This document shows positions 47,529 through 58,920 of a stretch of 64,000 nt of DNA, piece by piece. The stretch comes from Topomyia yanbarensis (taxonomy: Eukaryota; Arthropoda; Insecta; Diptera; Culicidae). Under the pieces are notes generated by a model. The model saw only the letters and a program-made list of their open reading frames with translations. It was not told where the DNA came from and did no database searches. Both the position numbers and the translations under genes were made by a program. Location: contig NC_080670.1 in assembly GCF_030247195.1 (NCBI RefSeq), positions 160,034,580 through 160,098,579 of the forward strand. Direction: 5' to 3'. Each line of letters opens with the position of its first letter. Within the stretch, counting starts at the first letter, position 1.

Positions 47529-47788
47529 CACGAGCATAGCGCAGTTGGTAAATCGATTACCTTCTACGCACCTCACCTGGATTTGATTCCCAACCATGCA
47601 CATACACTCTTAATTTTTCCTGCCGAATCTCAGTTTTTTGCATCTTTTGCCGAAATATCAATAGCTGAGATCTCAGTAAACAATTTTTTTGCTGAGACTC
47701 GGAAAATACTACTACGGAATTTTTTCTTACTTGAAAAGAGACGAACGACCCTAAGGTTAAAACCTCTATCATCGAAATAAAAAAACAC
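47529..47788 (+). mobile_element. tRNA-derived SINE, third copy
   Basis: 'catagcgcagttggtaaatc', 'acctggatttgattcccaac' and 'gacgaacgaccctaaggtta' match the copies at 21069 and 23475. The spacer between B box and tail is about 100 bp longer and contains 'gctgagatctcag' palindromes. Confidence 0.7.
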
Positions 47789-48344
47789 CCTTACAATTGG
47801 CTTACACCGACGGCGATCTAGCTCCCCAAGCACTGAGTGCCCAAATCACGGACCTGCACTTTCCGACGATTATCTTTTCGTCACTCGTGCAAAGTTCGCA
47901 CAATTTCGTTTGTGGCGGTTAACTATCCTGGAACGGTACATTGAGGACGTCTTGTTTTCATCGTGATCTGCTTTTTTTACGATGGCCGCCTTCCGCACTA
48001 GAGGTAAACAAACCGCTTTCCACCACGTCATCGCTTGCTGAATAACAAATTCAGTACTTCTTTTTCACAGCTTGAGGAGAACTTGATCTTAACTAACTCT
48101 ATGTTGCTTATTCACAAACATAAAACAAAATGTATCTAACCTATCCGCCAGAACCAAACCGATCACAGACGCAAAAAAGAAATAAAAATTTACTACTAAA
48201 TCTCGACTACTTTTTCAAATGGACGTATGTAACTTTTGGTAGAAACCGAGAGCAACGGGTTTAAAATCTTTTGGGTCTTTTTTATTTTTTTTTTCTTTTA
48301 AAACCTTCGGTAATGACAGTATAGAGGTGTTTTAAATTAAATGT
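47789..48344. other. Stretch without recognised features
   Basis: No motif or coding pattern. A T-run precedes element C. Confidence 0.35.
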
Positions 48345-50197
48345 TACTTAATTATGACTCATATCTATGCGATGAAACGTCAAAAACGAATACATAACAG
48401 ATTTTGTTAAATTTACGACAACTTCTGTCGATTGGGCTATTTTCACCATACTTAGTTCAGTGAATGGGGAATGGGGTTACGCAGAGCACGACAGAACAAA
48501 AGTTCGAAGAAGTTGAACACTAAATTTCTCTGAAGCAAGATGCGCTGGGTCTCCAAAGTCTGCAAATCAAGCAACATACATTTGTCGGCGTATGGCGGTA
48601 ATCTGCCGGGATCGTTCAGTGGAAGTTGCCTAAGGTCGAGTGAATCGCAGGAATTATCTTTGTATACGTTCCAATCGGTCACTTTGGACGGCATGATATG
48701 GCGCCCACACTTGGACCGCGTTCTCCAAAACACTTCTAATTAGGGCACAGTAAAGAGACTTCAGTGCGTAGAAATCGTGGAAGTTTGCAGTGTTCCGTTT
48801 TAGAAAGCCTAGCATCCCAGAAGCTTTGAGGGTTGTCACAGTAATATTTGTCGGAAAAACTTAGCTTACAGTAGTAAAAGAGTAGTCCCAGGTCACAAAA
48901 AGAGTTTGCAAACGTCCGAAACTTATCACATTGTATTTTTCAACGTTAACTTCCATGCCGTTAAGCATGCACCACTCTTGTACCATACAGATGTCTTCTT
49001 GAAGCACTAGAGAGTCGAATACCGTAACTATGGTAAGGAAAACTTTAAGATGATCAGCGAATATCAATTTTCCAAGTTTGAAAAGATCATTAAGGAATAA
49101 GAACGACTGTAGAGATTATTAATGAATAAGATAAAAATGAGAGGGTCTAGATGGCTGCCTTGTAGGACGCTGCTGGGTACATTAAACAAGCTAGACCGCG
49201 TATTATTTATCCAAACAAATGCGGACTGAACAGAAAGATAGGACTGCAGCCAACCAAGTCTAGCCGATGTAGTTTCCGGATTGCGGTGTTGTGAGGTTCT
49301 TTGTCAAAAGCCTTTGAAAAGTTGATATAAATTGAATCTATCTGTTGGCGATTCTAGATGCCAGGAAGCAACAAAGAAGTATAAGCCATTAGGTTAGATG
49401 TAGTAGACCATTTCATGACAAATCCATTCCGAGATTATGTTGGAAGCAGCTGCATACATAACAATGTAGACTAGCTTTTCGAGGAATTTGGCAAGACAGT
49501 TTAGTAGTGAGATACCTCTATGGTTCTCGACGTTGTGAATGTTTCCAGCTTTATGAATAGGAAACGATGGCTGCTCCCTTCCAGGCGGTAGCAAAAATTC
49601 CTTTAGTTAGCGAGCGATTAAAGATGAAGCATACCGGAAGAGTCAGCGCGTGGGCGCAGCTTTTTATCAACTGGGGCGACAGGGGATCCGGACCAGGTTC
49701 ATTTGACGTATTAACGGCCGCCAGAACTTCACGTCAGACGTCGGCCTCACAAACAACTAGGTGAGGAAGATTTATGTTGCACGATGGCATCGTTGCTAAA
49801 TATTCTCCCAAGGAACAATGTAGTCGTTGTTGAACACATTACGAAAGAAAACAGCAAATAGATTCATGGCCATAGCTGGGGAGAAGAAGGAGCTGTTCCC
49901 TAGAAAAACGTCAGTTGGTGTACTACCAGAACGTTTTAAGCTATTCAAGAAGAATCACACCATCGCGGGGTGGTCTCGGATACTACATTGCACTCGATTC
50001 ATGTACTGGCGAAAAGCGTCATAGTTGGCAATGTCATGCTGCTGCCCGGTTTGACGAAACGTTATTTTGTTTACGTCGGATTTGTGGCGGAAATATCGTT
50101 TGCGAGGTTCGTATAATTTTCGTGTTCCACCACGGGTGTTTGTGGTTCTCCAGTCGATAGTAGCAATCAATGTGGAGCAACGATTAAAATCAAAGGT

Positions 50198-51068
50198 CAG
50201 TCTAACTTCTAATCTCGCACAAAGCAGAAGCAAAAAAAAATCGCTACGCTATAGCAGGCTATAGACACCAGTGAATCAAGCTAGCTATATTTCTATATCA
50301 GTGCGGAGTGAAATGAGTTTGCCAAATGAAACAAAAGTGCCCATTCTACGGGATAACACGATTTCGATCAACTTTAATAAAACTCGTGGTACACCCGCAG
50401 TTCAGGAAGTGGAACAATAAGTTAAAGTGAAAATGGAGCTTAATCTCGCTTAAGTTACGTTCATTCAGCTACATCACGTGAAAAAAAATGTGTTTTGATC
50501 ACGTCTAGAAGCTTAGCACAGGCAGAAAACTTCATTGCAGAAAACAACATGCAACACGAGGTCGAATTTAATAACACCAGAATCAAGATCTCCGTGCATA
50601 TGGAAAACTCATCTACTACAGCCAACTCTGACAAGCAGTCACCGACACCTTCAGATAAACCAAAAACAACGATCCTATTAACCAATAATGCAGGTACAAC
50701 GACCACGACAACCGCTCCCAAACCAAGAACTAGCATCGCCAATAAAGAAGCAAATACCGATGAAGACGGATATACAACAGCGATCCGCAAGAACAAGAAA
50801 CAAATAAGAACCTCTGATCGTGAACAGCAAGAAAGCAGTACCGATGACGACATGGACGGGCACGATAACGCGAGAGAAGGCAGACTGAATAACACCCAAG
50901 CGGCTTCGTCGCCAAGGAAGAGAATCTCAAAACGCAGCAGCAAACTGCGTCAACAAGATCTGACAGACCGACATTCTTAGAATTAATTTTATTTTATTTT
51001 TACTTGTTGAAAAAAAAAATAAGACCCACGGCTCAGTTGTGCTAACGCATTGAGCCGTTTCAAATAAA
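50198..51068 (+). mobile_element. ORF1-only retroposon with 12-bp target duplication
   Basis: AAAATCAAAGGT flanks both sides (50186-50197, 51069-51080). The copy C frame is restored if the insert is removed (...LTFDF|NRCSTLIATIDW). It starts CAGTCTAACTTC, as many Jockey/I-type LINEs start CAGT or similar. It ends 'gagccgtttcaaataaaact' plus a short A-rich tail, with AATAAA just upstream. It contains one ORF and no RT: a half-LINE or deletion derivative mobilised in trans (inference). Confidence 0.75.
50549..50980 (+). CDS. Small charged ORF of the retroposon (ORF1-derived)
   Basis: ATG at 50549 (MQHEVEFNNTRIKISVHMEN) to TAG at 50980, 143 codons; the frame is open from 50495. The N-terminal stretch LAQAENFIAENNMQHEVEFN upstream resembles the end of a gag-like domain. 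The rest is low-complexity, Thr/Asn/Lys-rich, with KPRTSIANKEANTDEDGYTT and a basic tail RKRISKRSSKLRQQ. It is probably the C-terminal part of a LINE ORF1. There is no zinc knuckle. Whether it is translated is unknown. Confidence 0.5.
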   Translation: MQHEVEFNNTRIKISVHMENSSTTANSDKQSPTPSDKPKTTILLTNNAGTTTTTTAPKPRTSIANKEANTDEDGYTTAIRKNKKQIRTSDREQQESSTDDDMDGHDNAREGRLNNTQAASSPRKRISKRSSKLRQQDLTDRHS

Positions 51069-51210
51069 ACTTTAGAAAAAAATCAAAGGTAAGGTCAATC
51101 GATTGGAAAGAATAATTTCCTGCATTATTGCGTGCATCCAACCACAGCAGAAAGGGTGTGTGGTGACGTTCGATTTTCAGTGAAGCGCTCGGTGTTCTAA
51201 GCAACTCAAC

Positions 51211-51341
51211 TACACTCAGGTTTTTTACGCGGTTTTTCGCGCGGTTTTTTTTACGCGGATTTTGAAATTTACGCGGTTTTCATTTACGCGGTTTTCATTT
51301 GCGCGGCCTGTATCCCCCACGCAAAAAAAAACCTGAGTGTA
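51211..51341. mobile_element. 131-bp TA MITE with TTACGCGG repeats
   Basis: Ends TACACTCAGGTTTTTT and its inverse, with TA at each edge. The interior repeats 'tttacgcggtttt' four to five times. It is inserted in copy C between endonuclease segments. The 'ACTCAGG...TTACGCGG' pattern is one I associate with abundant mosquito MITEs. Confidence 0.75.
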
Positions 51342-52210
51342 TATCAATGTTGATTACGAACGTAAGATCGAGTATCCTTCCATTCACGTTCGAGCAGAGC
51401 TAATAAAGACAGGTTGCAACCATAGATTCCGTGACAGGTTCTTTCTATTCGTTCACTATCACTTTCTATTCACTATCGAACTGCCAGTGAAGGCGAAAAA
51501 GATTGTAATCACCGATGATGAGAACACTGCCGGAGCTGCTGGCTTTGTCCAAAATATTATGAACGGAATTGACGTGTGCTCTGTAAAGATAGTCTGCGAG
51601 GTAGTTCTTCAACGCTATGAAAACGCCTCACCCACAGCGCAGATGGCTGGATGCTGGGTTGCGATCACATCGGTATATTACGTAGTCCAGCGAAAGTTCT
51701 GAATTGAATACATCATCGCGCAGCCATGTCTCGGTCAGAACGATGACGTCGTAATCGCTGGAGGAAAGTGCCAGCGAAAAAGCTTGCGTTTTCGTTCTCA
51801 TACCTCTCACGTTCTAGTAATACACAGATGGAAACGAGTCGTGATGTGTGTCCGGTTGGGGACAATCGAAAGCTGCGGAAGCTGGATGGGCAAATCAGAT
51901 TGATTTGAATTTGACATTTACAGGTATTGTTGCGAGTCCTCAAGCGAATGGTACGTTCTTTTAGTTCGTCTCCGCAGGTAGGACAAATAAACATCGTTTT
52001 GCCCTGAACCAATGCTACTTTGCTCCCGCGAATGTTGAAACCACCGCACTGCTGGTTGATATGATAAAGCGTCCAGCAAAATCCACACCGTATCGGCTCG
52101 AGATCGTGGATATACAACTTACATTGTCCACATTGTTTTGCTACGGAGTATATGTGTCTATACGCGGCGACGAATTTGTGAATCGGAACACTGAGAATTT
52201 TAAAATCCAA

Positions 52211-55129
52211 TTACAAGCCAGAATAGCATAAGAATTGGTTCTTCACTTAATTACGAAAGCACTACGATTAATAATTGGTTGCATGAGACAATCCAAGTCA
52301 GTCAAACGGTATTAGCACAAGAATTTTGGAGATATATTGCTGCTCAAAAACAACAAATATGTCCAAACTTAATGTTGTACGATGATGGTATTCAATCCTA
52401 TTTCAAAAATGCTAAAATTCCTACATCAATTTAACATTTACAAATCATGTTAATACATTTTATGTCACGTAACAATTTAGCTGGTTTTTTGCGTGTATGA
52501 ATAGTGTGAAGCCAAAAATACTTTATTGGGCAGACATGGTGCTTTAGACCGGCACAACGATTGACTTTATTCGGAACACCACTCAATGAATTTTGGCTCC
52601 AGAAGCTCCATTCACAATATAAACTTGATCTGATCCTTCTAGTTTGCTCACAAGAATTTTTAAGCTTGTGAGCAAAAAAAATATAAACTATCGGCAATGG
52701 CAACAATAAATTTAGTAAAAATGCCAGCATCATCTTATGTATTCTAAAATCCTCAGATGTATAGCTAAAGATGGAAGGATTAATATTGTAGAATACTGCA
52801 AATTGATGAAACTTTGTGGCAAAAAGATATTTTGATGTAATGTTATACGCTTATTAGAATAGCATATTTTCAAAAATTCTTTTTATCTTAGAAGCTAAAT
52901 AGCTTTGTCCGGTAATCTCCAAAGTTGTTCGTTATTAAAATAGCTACACTATCTTAAGTTTTGAGGTACGCAGTTATTTCCCCTTTTTCATATATTTCAC
53001 CATAGTAACTTTCAGACTCTTGGGAGTGAACTAGAGCTATAAACAAAAGCTCATATTTGGCATATGGCTTGTAGAGCTAATTACCGCTTAATTTAGCAGT
53101 GTTCCAAAACATTTGCAGGTCTAATAGTTCGACATGATCTCCTACCAATACACCTTATATATGTATGAAGATACTCAAAAATTTCTGATGCTATTGATGA
53201 AGATTTGTAAGAATTATTTGTTTCAGTAAATAAACGAGGTTAAGAGCCAAATTGTCACATTGTACAGATTCCGAACTTTGCCTACGTGGAGTCCAAACTG
53301 TTTTAGTTTTTGAACAAAGCAAATTGAACCTTTCGTCATTCCTGTCATATCCTGAATCGAAATGATGGGTCAACGGTAAGATTGGTTCAATATCATCCCG
53401 GCCGTCTTTGGATCAGCTATCTGGTTCCTCGTGTCAATTGGTCGTCTGATGCTTCTTGAATATCTTGGTTACGTGAGATACGGCTGTATGTGCGATTTTG
53501 AACTGTTTGCCGAAAATACCGAAAAAAATACCAAAACATGGTTGTCCAATGAAAATGGAAATATTGAACAGCGTTTTTCTCGGCGTGTTGTTTTTCAATA
53601 TGAAATTGTTATGCTTTTATGGGAAGTATATAGTAACTTTGTGCGTGGTCCTAATATTTTTTCCTGAACAATTTTACAGAACTCAGAATATTATTCATGG
53701 ATACTTTTTTGTTTCGTGAATTGGTACTTGGTCCTGAATAACTTCACAAATTTAGAAGATAAACTTAATCATTTTCACTTTTATGATCTTGTTCATTGTT
53801 CAAGCAACTAAGCCCTTGGTCACGTGAACTATTGCACAAAATTTGTAATTATTTTCACGGATCTAATTTTGCTCCGTAAACTAGTTCTTGACTCATAGTA
53901 TATTGATCATGATTAGACATTCCTGTTCGTGAAATAGTTCACAAAACCATAGGATAACATAGATCAAAAGTACTTTTTATGCATTTTATGCATGGTCCTA
54001 AATTTACATTTGAGTCATTTCAAGCAACTTAGAATATTCCTACCCCATGAATTGCTTTTTAGTATATTGGTTCCTGTTCACCAGTCGTTCTCGTGAAATA
54101 GTTCATAAAACCAAAAAAAAAAAAAATAATATAATTATAATTTAGTTCATACTATATGGTCTTTATACGTTTCTTTATACTTTTGCGTCGTTCATTTCAC
54201 GAAACTGAGAATATTATTCACGGATCAAATCTTGCTTCGTACATTATTTCTTGATTTATAATATGTTGTTCGCGATCTTTCTTGGGGTTATGGATGAATT
54301 AACAAATTTAGAAGATATCCCTAATCATTTTCACTTTCATACAACTCTGCTCTTGGCTTTGAAATTTTCAGGTGAACTATTTCACAAAATTTGCAATATT
54401 ATTCATGGATTCATTTTTGTTTCGAGAAGTGGTATATGGCTCATGAGTTCAAGGAATTACGAAAATCGTGTCTAACTTTCCGAAATCGGCTGTTTTAGTC
54501 GACATACTTAATATTATGAAACGTAACATGTTCAGAGAAAAATTCTTGATGCATAATTAAGCCCGCAAGACAGGAGAAACAATGGCAACCATGATCCCAA
54601 CAAAAGGCTCGAATGTAGTGCCATATATTTTTGGGGATGAACTATTTTTCTAGAAACACAAATTGTTTCATGATTTGGAAGTGATATATGAATTATTTTT
54701 GGAGTTTAATCACGAATGAATTTTATTGTTTTTTTTTTTTTGGAATGAATGCAGAATTTTTTCTTCTAACCTCCATCCAACCGGTTTTATTTTCAAGTAA
54801 AAGCGCGACCCTCAAGAAGGATCCGGGCCTCGGAACAGTTTCCCCTGCTTACCGCCCTTCCGTCAGGCCTGGAAGCAACATCTTGACTTAAGAACTCCAA
54901 TGGCTGTCGTCTTCTACGATATTCTAATAGAAACCCAGTTCATCAATCCTAGGTTCAGATACTTAAGCCAGCCGAATTTCGCACATATGTGTACAGTTCT
55001 CAAAGTTTATGTTCCCATTGTTTAAATGTTTCTCGGTATTTGGTATTAGAATTAGGTACTAGGTATTAAAAGGTAATTTTCGAAAATATTCTTTATCATC
55101 GCCTATCACCTTTAGCAAGGAAGCTCGTA
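52211..55129. other. AT-rich stretch with a long-period repeat
   Basis: 53742-53870 and 54303-54430 share 'aaatttagaagata', 'aatcattttcacttt' and 'gtgaactat(t)tcacaaaatttg', about 560 bp apart. The motif GTGAAATAGTTCAC and relatives recur near 53930, 54090 and 54370. It is probably a decayed tandem repeat. No gene was found. Confidence 0.45.
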
Positions 55130-55700
55130 AGGTAATATCAAGCAGGTTTTACTGGTACACGCACCCCTCGGACGAAATCAAATGTTGGAAACCAAAGCTC
55201 ACTAAGTTTTCTCAACAACCCATCGACGACAAAGTTCCATAGAAGTGATGGCAGCGCACGAGTTTGAGGACATCTACAAACCCTCAGTTTCCTTATCTCT
55301 ACTTCTACTTGTCTTAACGATGGGTACAGATGTCGGTTACGGGGCATTGCGTATATCCAGTTCCTGATATATGAAGGTACTTCATGACATCGTGCTGCTT
55401 CAAAAATGGATTCGATAGACTCGTTGCCAAAGCACCATTAATATCAAGAAAAACTCCTAAGCTTGATTGCTTTTGCGAAGAAGTTTTTTTAATGTTGTAG
55501 ACTGCATTCTACAACAGGATGATAGACATCTCGAGTGTAATGGTCGGTTAAATGTTCCAACGATTTGAGTAGGAAGGAGGTCATACAGAAGCTCTTCGCT
55601 TCTTCGTAAGTATCGTAATCAACTTTGGGAATGAATTTTACAGTAATTCCCCGTATCCTGTTGCATAACTAAAAGTAAGAACTTTTTTTAATATGCTTGA
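55130..55700 (-). pseudogene. RT fragment of another LINE family
   Basis: The minus strand near 55347-55138 reads RNRHLYPSLRQVEVEIRKLR and then CPQTRALPSLLWNFVVDGLL. This is a worn version of the RT box 'TRGCPQGGVLSPLLWNLVVD'. Upstream (55700-55360) are SIESIFEAARCHEVPSYIRN and FLDINGA-like pieces with stops. The box differs from all other RTs in this window. Confidence 0.6.
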
Positions 55701-56259
55701 AGTGTTGATATCCTCATTGAAGTAGAACTGGAATAATTCTCGGAGACATATATGGAGCAACACTTAAAAGCACCCATTTGATCGATTCCGTTGTCACCAC
55801 TATACGAGCAAATGCCTAAGAATAAGAACTACCCGAAAAGAACTCAGCGGTAGTCGTTGGTGATGGCTGCGTACCATTAGCAGTCCTAATTAAACCTACG
55901 CGAAAGTCCTTCGATTTCGAAGGACACTTATTTAACCTTCCGGCAGTCGCGCTAGTGCACTGAGTGCACGCTGCTCTGAAAATCTAGCAAAATTGTCTTA
56001 GTGCACGTTCAGTTGGGCCATATGCGCGACTTCCGGAGGGTTAACCCTAGCCTTTTTCTGACTTGAGATATTTGTGCTAAGGTTTTTCCAACCACCTCGC
56101 TTAGAGGATCGTAATCTGTAAGCATTGTGAACCGACTTAAACTCATCCAATCCGTCCTTACGTCGATGATCGACGGTTCGAGCTCGTTAGACAGTCGCCA
56201 GCGAATGACGGATCTCAATAGTGGCATGTCTGTAATAATATACGTACATGGAACTATTG
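55701..56259. other. Stretch without recognised features
   Basis: No supported gene or repeat. It ends at the 5' boundary of the second R1 copy. Confidence 0.35.
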
Positions 56260-57284
56260 AGAACCAGAGCTACAGGTCCAAAGCCCTGGTAAAGGAGGAT
56301 GGTTGTGATCATCTGGGCCGCGGTCACCACGTAAAGCAAGATAGGTGATAACCCCAATTTCAAGACATGAAGCGACCCGTGCCGAGGGATGAGTGATCGA
56401 GGGGGTGAAAAAGATGCTCGAGCGTTAATGGAGCCTGTGGGGTACCTGGGCAACCCCCACAGTAAGCGTCCCTTACCACGCTAATGCGGAGCTCTGGCGT
56501 GGTGGACATTTATTCTCGCGCTGCTCGTTGGATTTGATATGGAGAACAAAAACAAAAACAACAAACAATCGGAGGTGCCAAACCCCTTAGCTAGAGGTGG
56601 TTTGGCGAGGTCTCCCCCCCCCGTGGGGAGAGTAGTGGAGCGATGAGTGCTGCATCTGAAAGCACCAGTGACCCCCCAGCAGCGGTAGGAAATAGCCCTA
56701 CCAACGCACCGGACGGGCCACTATCTGCGATGCGCAAAGTGGTGGAGCAGCTCGATTCAATAATCGAGTACACTAGCGCAAAGCAAAACATAAGCAAGGA
56801 GTTAAAACAGAGTCTCCTGGAACTCCGAAAAACTGTTCGTGTCGCAAGATAGAAACAGCAGGCTTATGCCAAGAGGGTGGAATGTCGGGAGAAGTCCGAC
56901 AGAGAAACCCAGACAGTGGCCTCCAAGAGGGAGGGAAAAGAGAAGGTCGATACGGGCACTCAGACAGTGGCCTTCACCTTCTATGGAGCAGCCACGTCGC
57001 TCGAAGCGGCGGCCGAGTTCCCCTCAAAGGGAAAAGGCAAGGGCAAGGGCAATCGCAAGACGTCGAACGCGAAGCGCCCTAGGAAGTCGCCAGGCGAGGG
57101 TGCAAAAACCGACACCACACGGCGTGCAACCGTTAAGGCCAAACGTCGTCTGGCTGAGGTAAGCGAGGGCGAGAGTGACTTCGCTGAGCAGAGCGTTGGT
57201 ACTAGCGACCCGGCGCGACCGGGGCAGGGGGGCCCAAACCCCTGGACGCTGGTCACCAAGAAGAAGCCGGCACCGACACCGGAG
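56260..57284 (+). mobile_element. Second R1-clade copy, 3'-truncated inside ORF1
   Basis: Starts AGAACCAGAGCTACAGG exactly like 7978 and is collinear with it through the 5' UTR and ORF1. ORF1 starts ATG 56643 (MSAASESTSDPPAAVGNSPT), meets a TAG at 56850 where the first copy has CAT, and is then open from 56877 through PARPGQGGPNPWTLVTKKKP. Homology stops abruptly at 57284 (ACCGGAG). Copy 1 continues 'gtaccgcgg' whereas this sequence continues 'tcgctgtttgtacgcag'. LINEs are normally truncated at the 5' end, so loss of the 3' part is unusual. Confidence 0.85.
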
Positions 57285-57829
57285 TCGCTGTTTGTACGCA
57301 GTGGGATATTGGCTAATGTCATAACAGAGCTCGCATAAAAACTGTTTGCACTATTGTTTTTGAAAATCCAAAAACGTTTCGGAAGAATACCCCATTTCAC
57401 TCCAATGAATTCCATTTGCTTGAAGTGAAAAATCTACGAGCAGCCGGCAGTCATCAACAGTCAGATATAATCAATTATCTTTTATTTGGCAGCATTGAAC
57501 TTTTTCAATCGAAGTTCGAATCCATGTCAGTTTCCACCCCAAATTACAAGTAGAGAATAATAAATCCTCCGCTCATCAGAAATGGAAATGAAATATTCAA
57601 AACCATCCCGTCCCCATCAATGGTTTTTTTTCTTCTTATGCCTGAAATGATCCTCGTCATTGAGCCGATTATTCAAAACCTGCCGAACAACAACAAAAAC
57701 AACCGTGCGAATCGTGGCAGCATAAAAAAAGTTCTCCCTGCCCTTTTATTGTTTTTCCATTAATCAATCAAAGTCCTTGAAAAGTAATATTCCACTTTCT
57801 ACCGGACTATGCTAGCTATGTATGCCGAC
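57285..57829. other. Stretch without recognised features
   Basis: AT-rich sequence between the truncated R1 copy and a foldback element; no coding motif. Confidence 0.35.
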
Positions 57830-58193
57830 CCGAGCAAAGGGCAACATCTAAAAAGTGCAAATTATATTTTGATGTCAGTTTATGTTTGTCAAATATGACA
57901 TTAAATTTTGATCTCAATTTACCGTTCTTTATTAAATTGCAATTTTTAGATTATTTTGTTTATCAAATTAAATGCCTGTTTTGTTATAAAAATAAAATTT
58001 CAACATCTGAAAGAATTTTTAATTTGATATCACTGGCAGTTCTTTGTTTGATTTCAAAAGGGCTCTTTTTCTGCTCTCACTTTTGTACTTTTAATCATTA
58101 AAACGACCAGAACGATAATAGCCTGCGTAATCATTACTTACACCAACACATCATCAAGCTTGGTTTTTAATTTGACATCAGACTTTGCTCGGG
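57830..58193. mobile_element. Foldback MITE, 364 bp
   Basis: Perfect 11-bp terminal inverted repeats CCCGAGCAAAG (57830-57840) and CTTTGCTCGGG (58183-58193). 'tgatgtcag' and 'tgacatcag' lie just inside. The AT-rich interior includes a 71-codon hydrophobic ORF without motif. No clear target duplication. Confidence 0.6.
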
Positions 58194-58199
58194 AAACCA

Positions 58200-58920
58200 A
58201 CCTACGCCCATCATAACAGTTTTTGCAACCGACCGAGACGGTTGTGCCTCCAGGTGGAAGGATTTGTTCTCGAGAGAGTGACGGAGTGCGAGACGCTGTA
58301 TGCGTTATTGTGGGAGAGAGAGAGAGACCAGTTTGTTAAGTGTGAGTCGACAGTTGATACGTCGGAGGCGTGGTCAACGGCATCCTCGACAAGTGGTGTT
58401 TTGACAGCAAACCGCGGGTAGACGAATTTGCCTACCGCGGTGGCAGAGATCGACAGTGATCGTGCCTGTACACACAGAAAAAAATATAGTGTATTGGTGT
58501 CGTCGGGCAATTCTAATCGACGAGAGGGAAGCGTCACAGGTAGACCCATTTGCTCTATTTGTCTACCGCAGAAGTGGTACGACGAATAAGGAAAACAAGT
58601 GGCACTGAAAAGTGCCGCATCGACAGTGGGATTTTCGCAGCAAGCCACAGGTAGCCACATTTGTCTACCGAGGTGGTGGAAACGGAGAGAGCGCGCTTGT
58701 GGTGGTGATACCGACGAGCAGCTTAATCGGAGAGAGTTTTGAAGTGTTGCAGGTAGGACTATTTCTCTACTGAAGAAGCAACGCGACGAAGAAGAACAGC
58801 AGGTGTCACATTGTCAAACAACGGGCACCGAGTTTACAACGTAACACATGAGGTGTGTTCTACAGGTATAACAGGTATATTTTTCATTCCTTTTTGTGAT
58901 AGTTTTTCTTGCTAGGTAAA
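58200..58920 (+). promoter_or_regulatory. 5' UTR of the I-clade element with diverged 100-120 bp monomers
   Basis: Four units share AGGTAGNC...ATTTG.CTACCG...GGTGG, at about 58412, 58536, 58646 and 58750 (spacings about 120, 112 and 101). Units 1 and 3 also share 'cgacagtg' and 'gcagcaa'. Repeated 5' monomers in LINEs often carry the internal promoter; that role here is inference. The exact 5' end is unclear (between 58194 and about 58220). Confidence 0.6.

Larger units (their letters stand above)
48345..52210 (-). mobile_element. CR1-like LINE copy C, long but interrupted
   Basis: Minus strand, 5' to 3'. ORF1 is at 52210-51900, with a PHD-like finger CGQCK...CGFCWTLYHINQQC...CPTCGDEL. The endonuclease start is near 51815-51640: VYY, a stop, then NVRGMRTKTQAFS and VLTETWLRDDVFNSELS. 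Endonuclease pieces follow (IIGDYNL near 51510, NGRILDLTFVINID near 51370). After the 51211-51341 MITE comes SLKIERHHTPFLLW. After the 50198-51068 insertion come STLIATIDW and the RT region to a 3' end near 48350. The RT carries the boxes shared with copies A and B. It has many stops and is the only copy here with its 5' half. It shows that the PHD ORF1 and this RT belong to one family. Confidence 0.75.
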
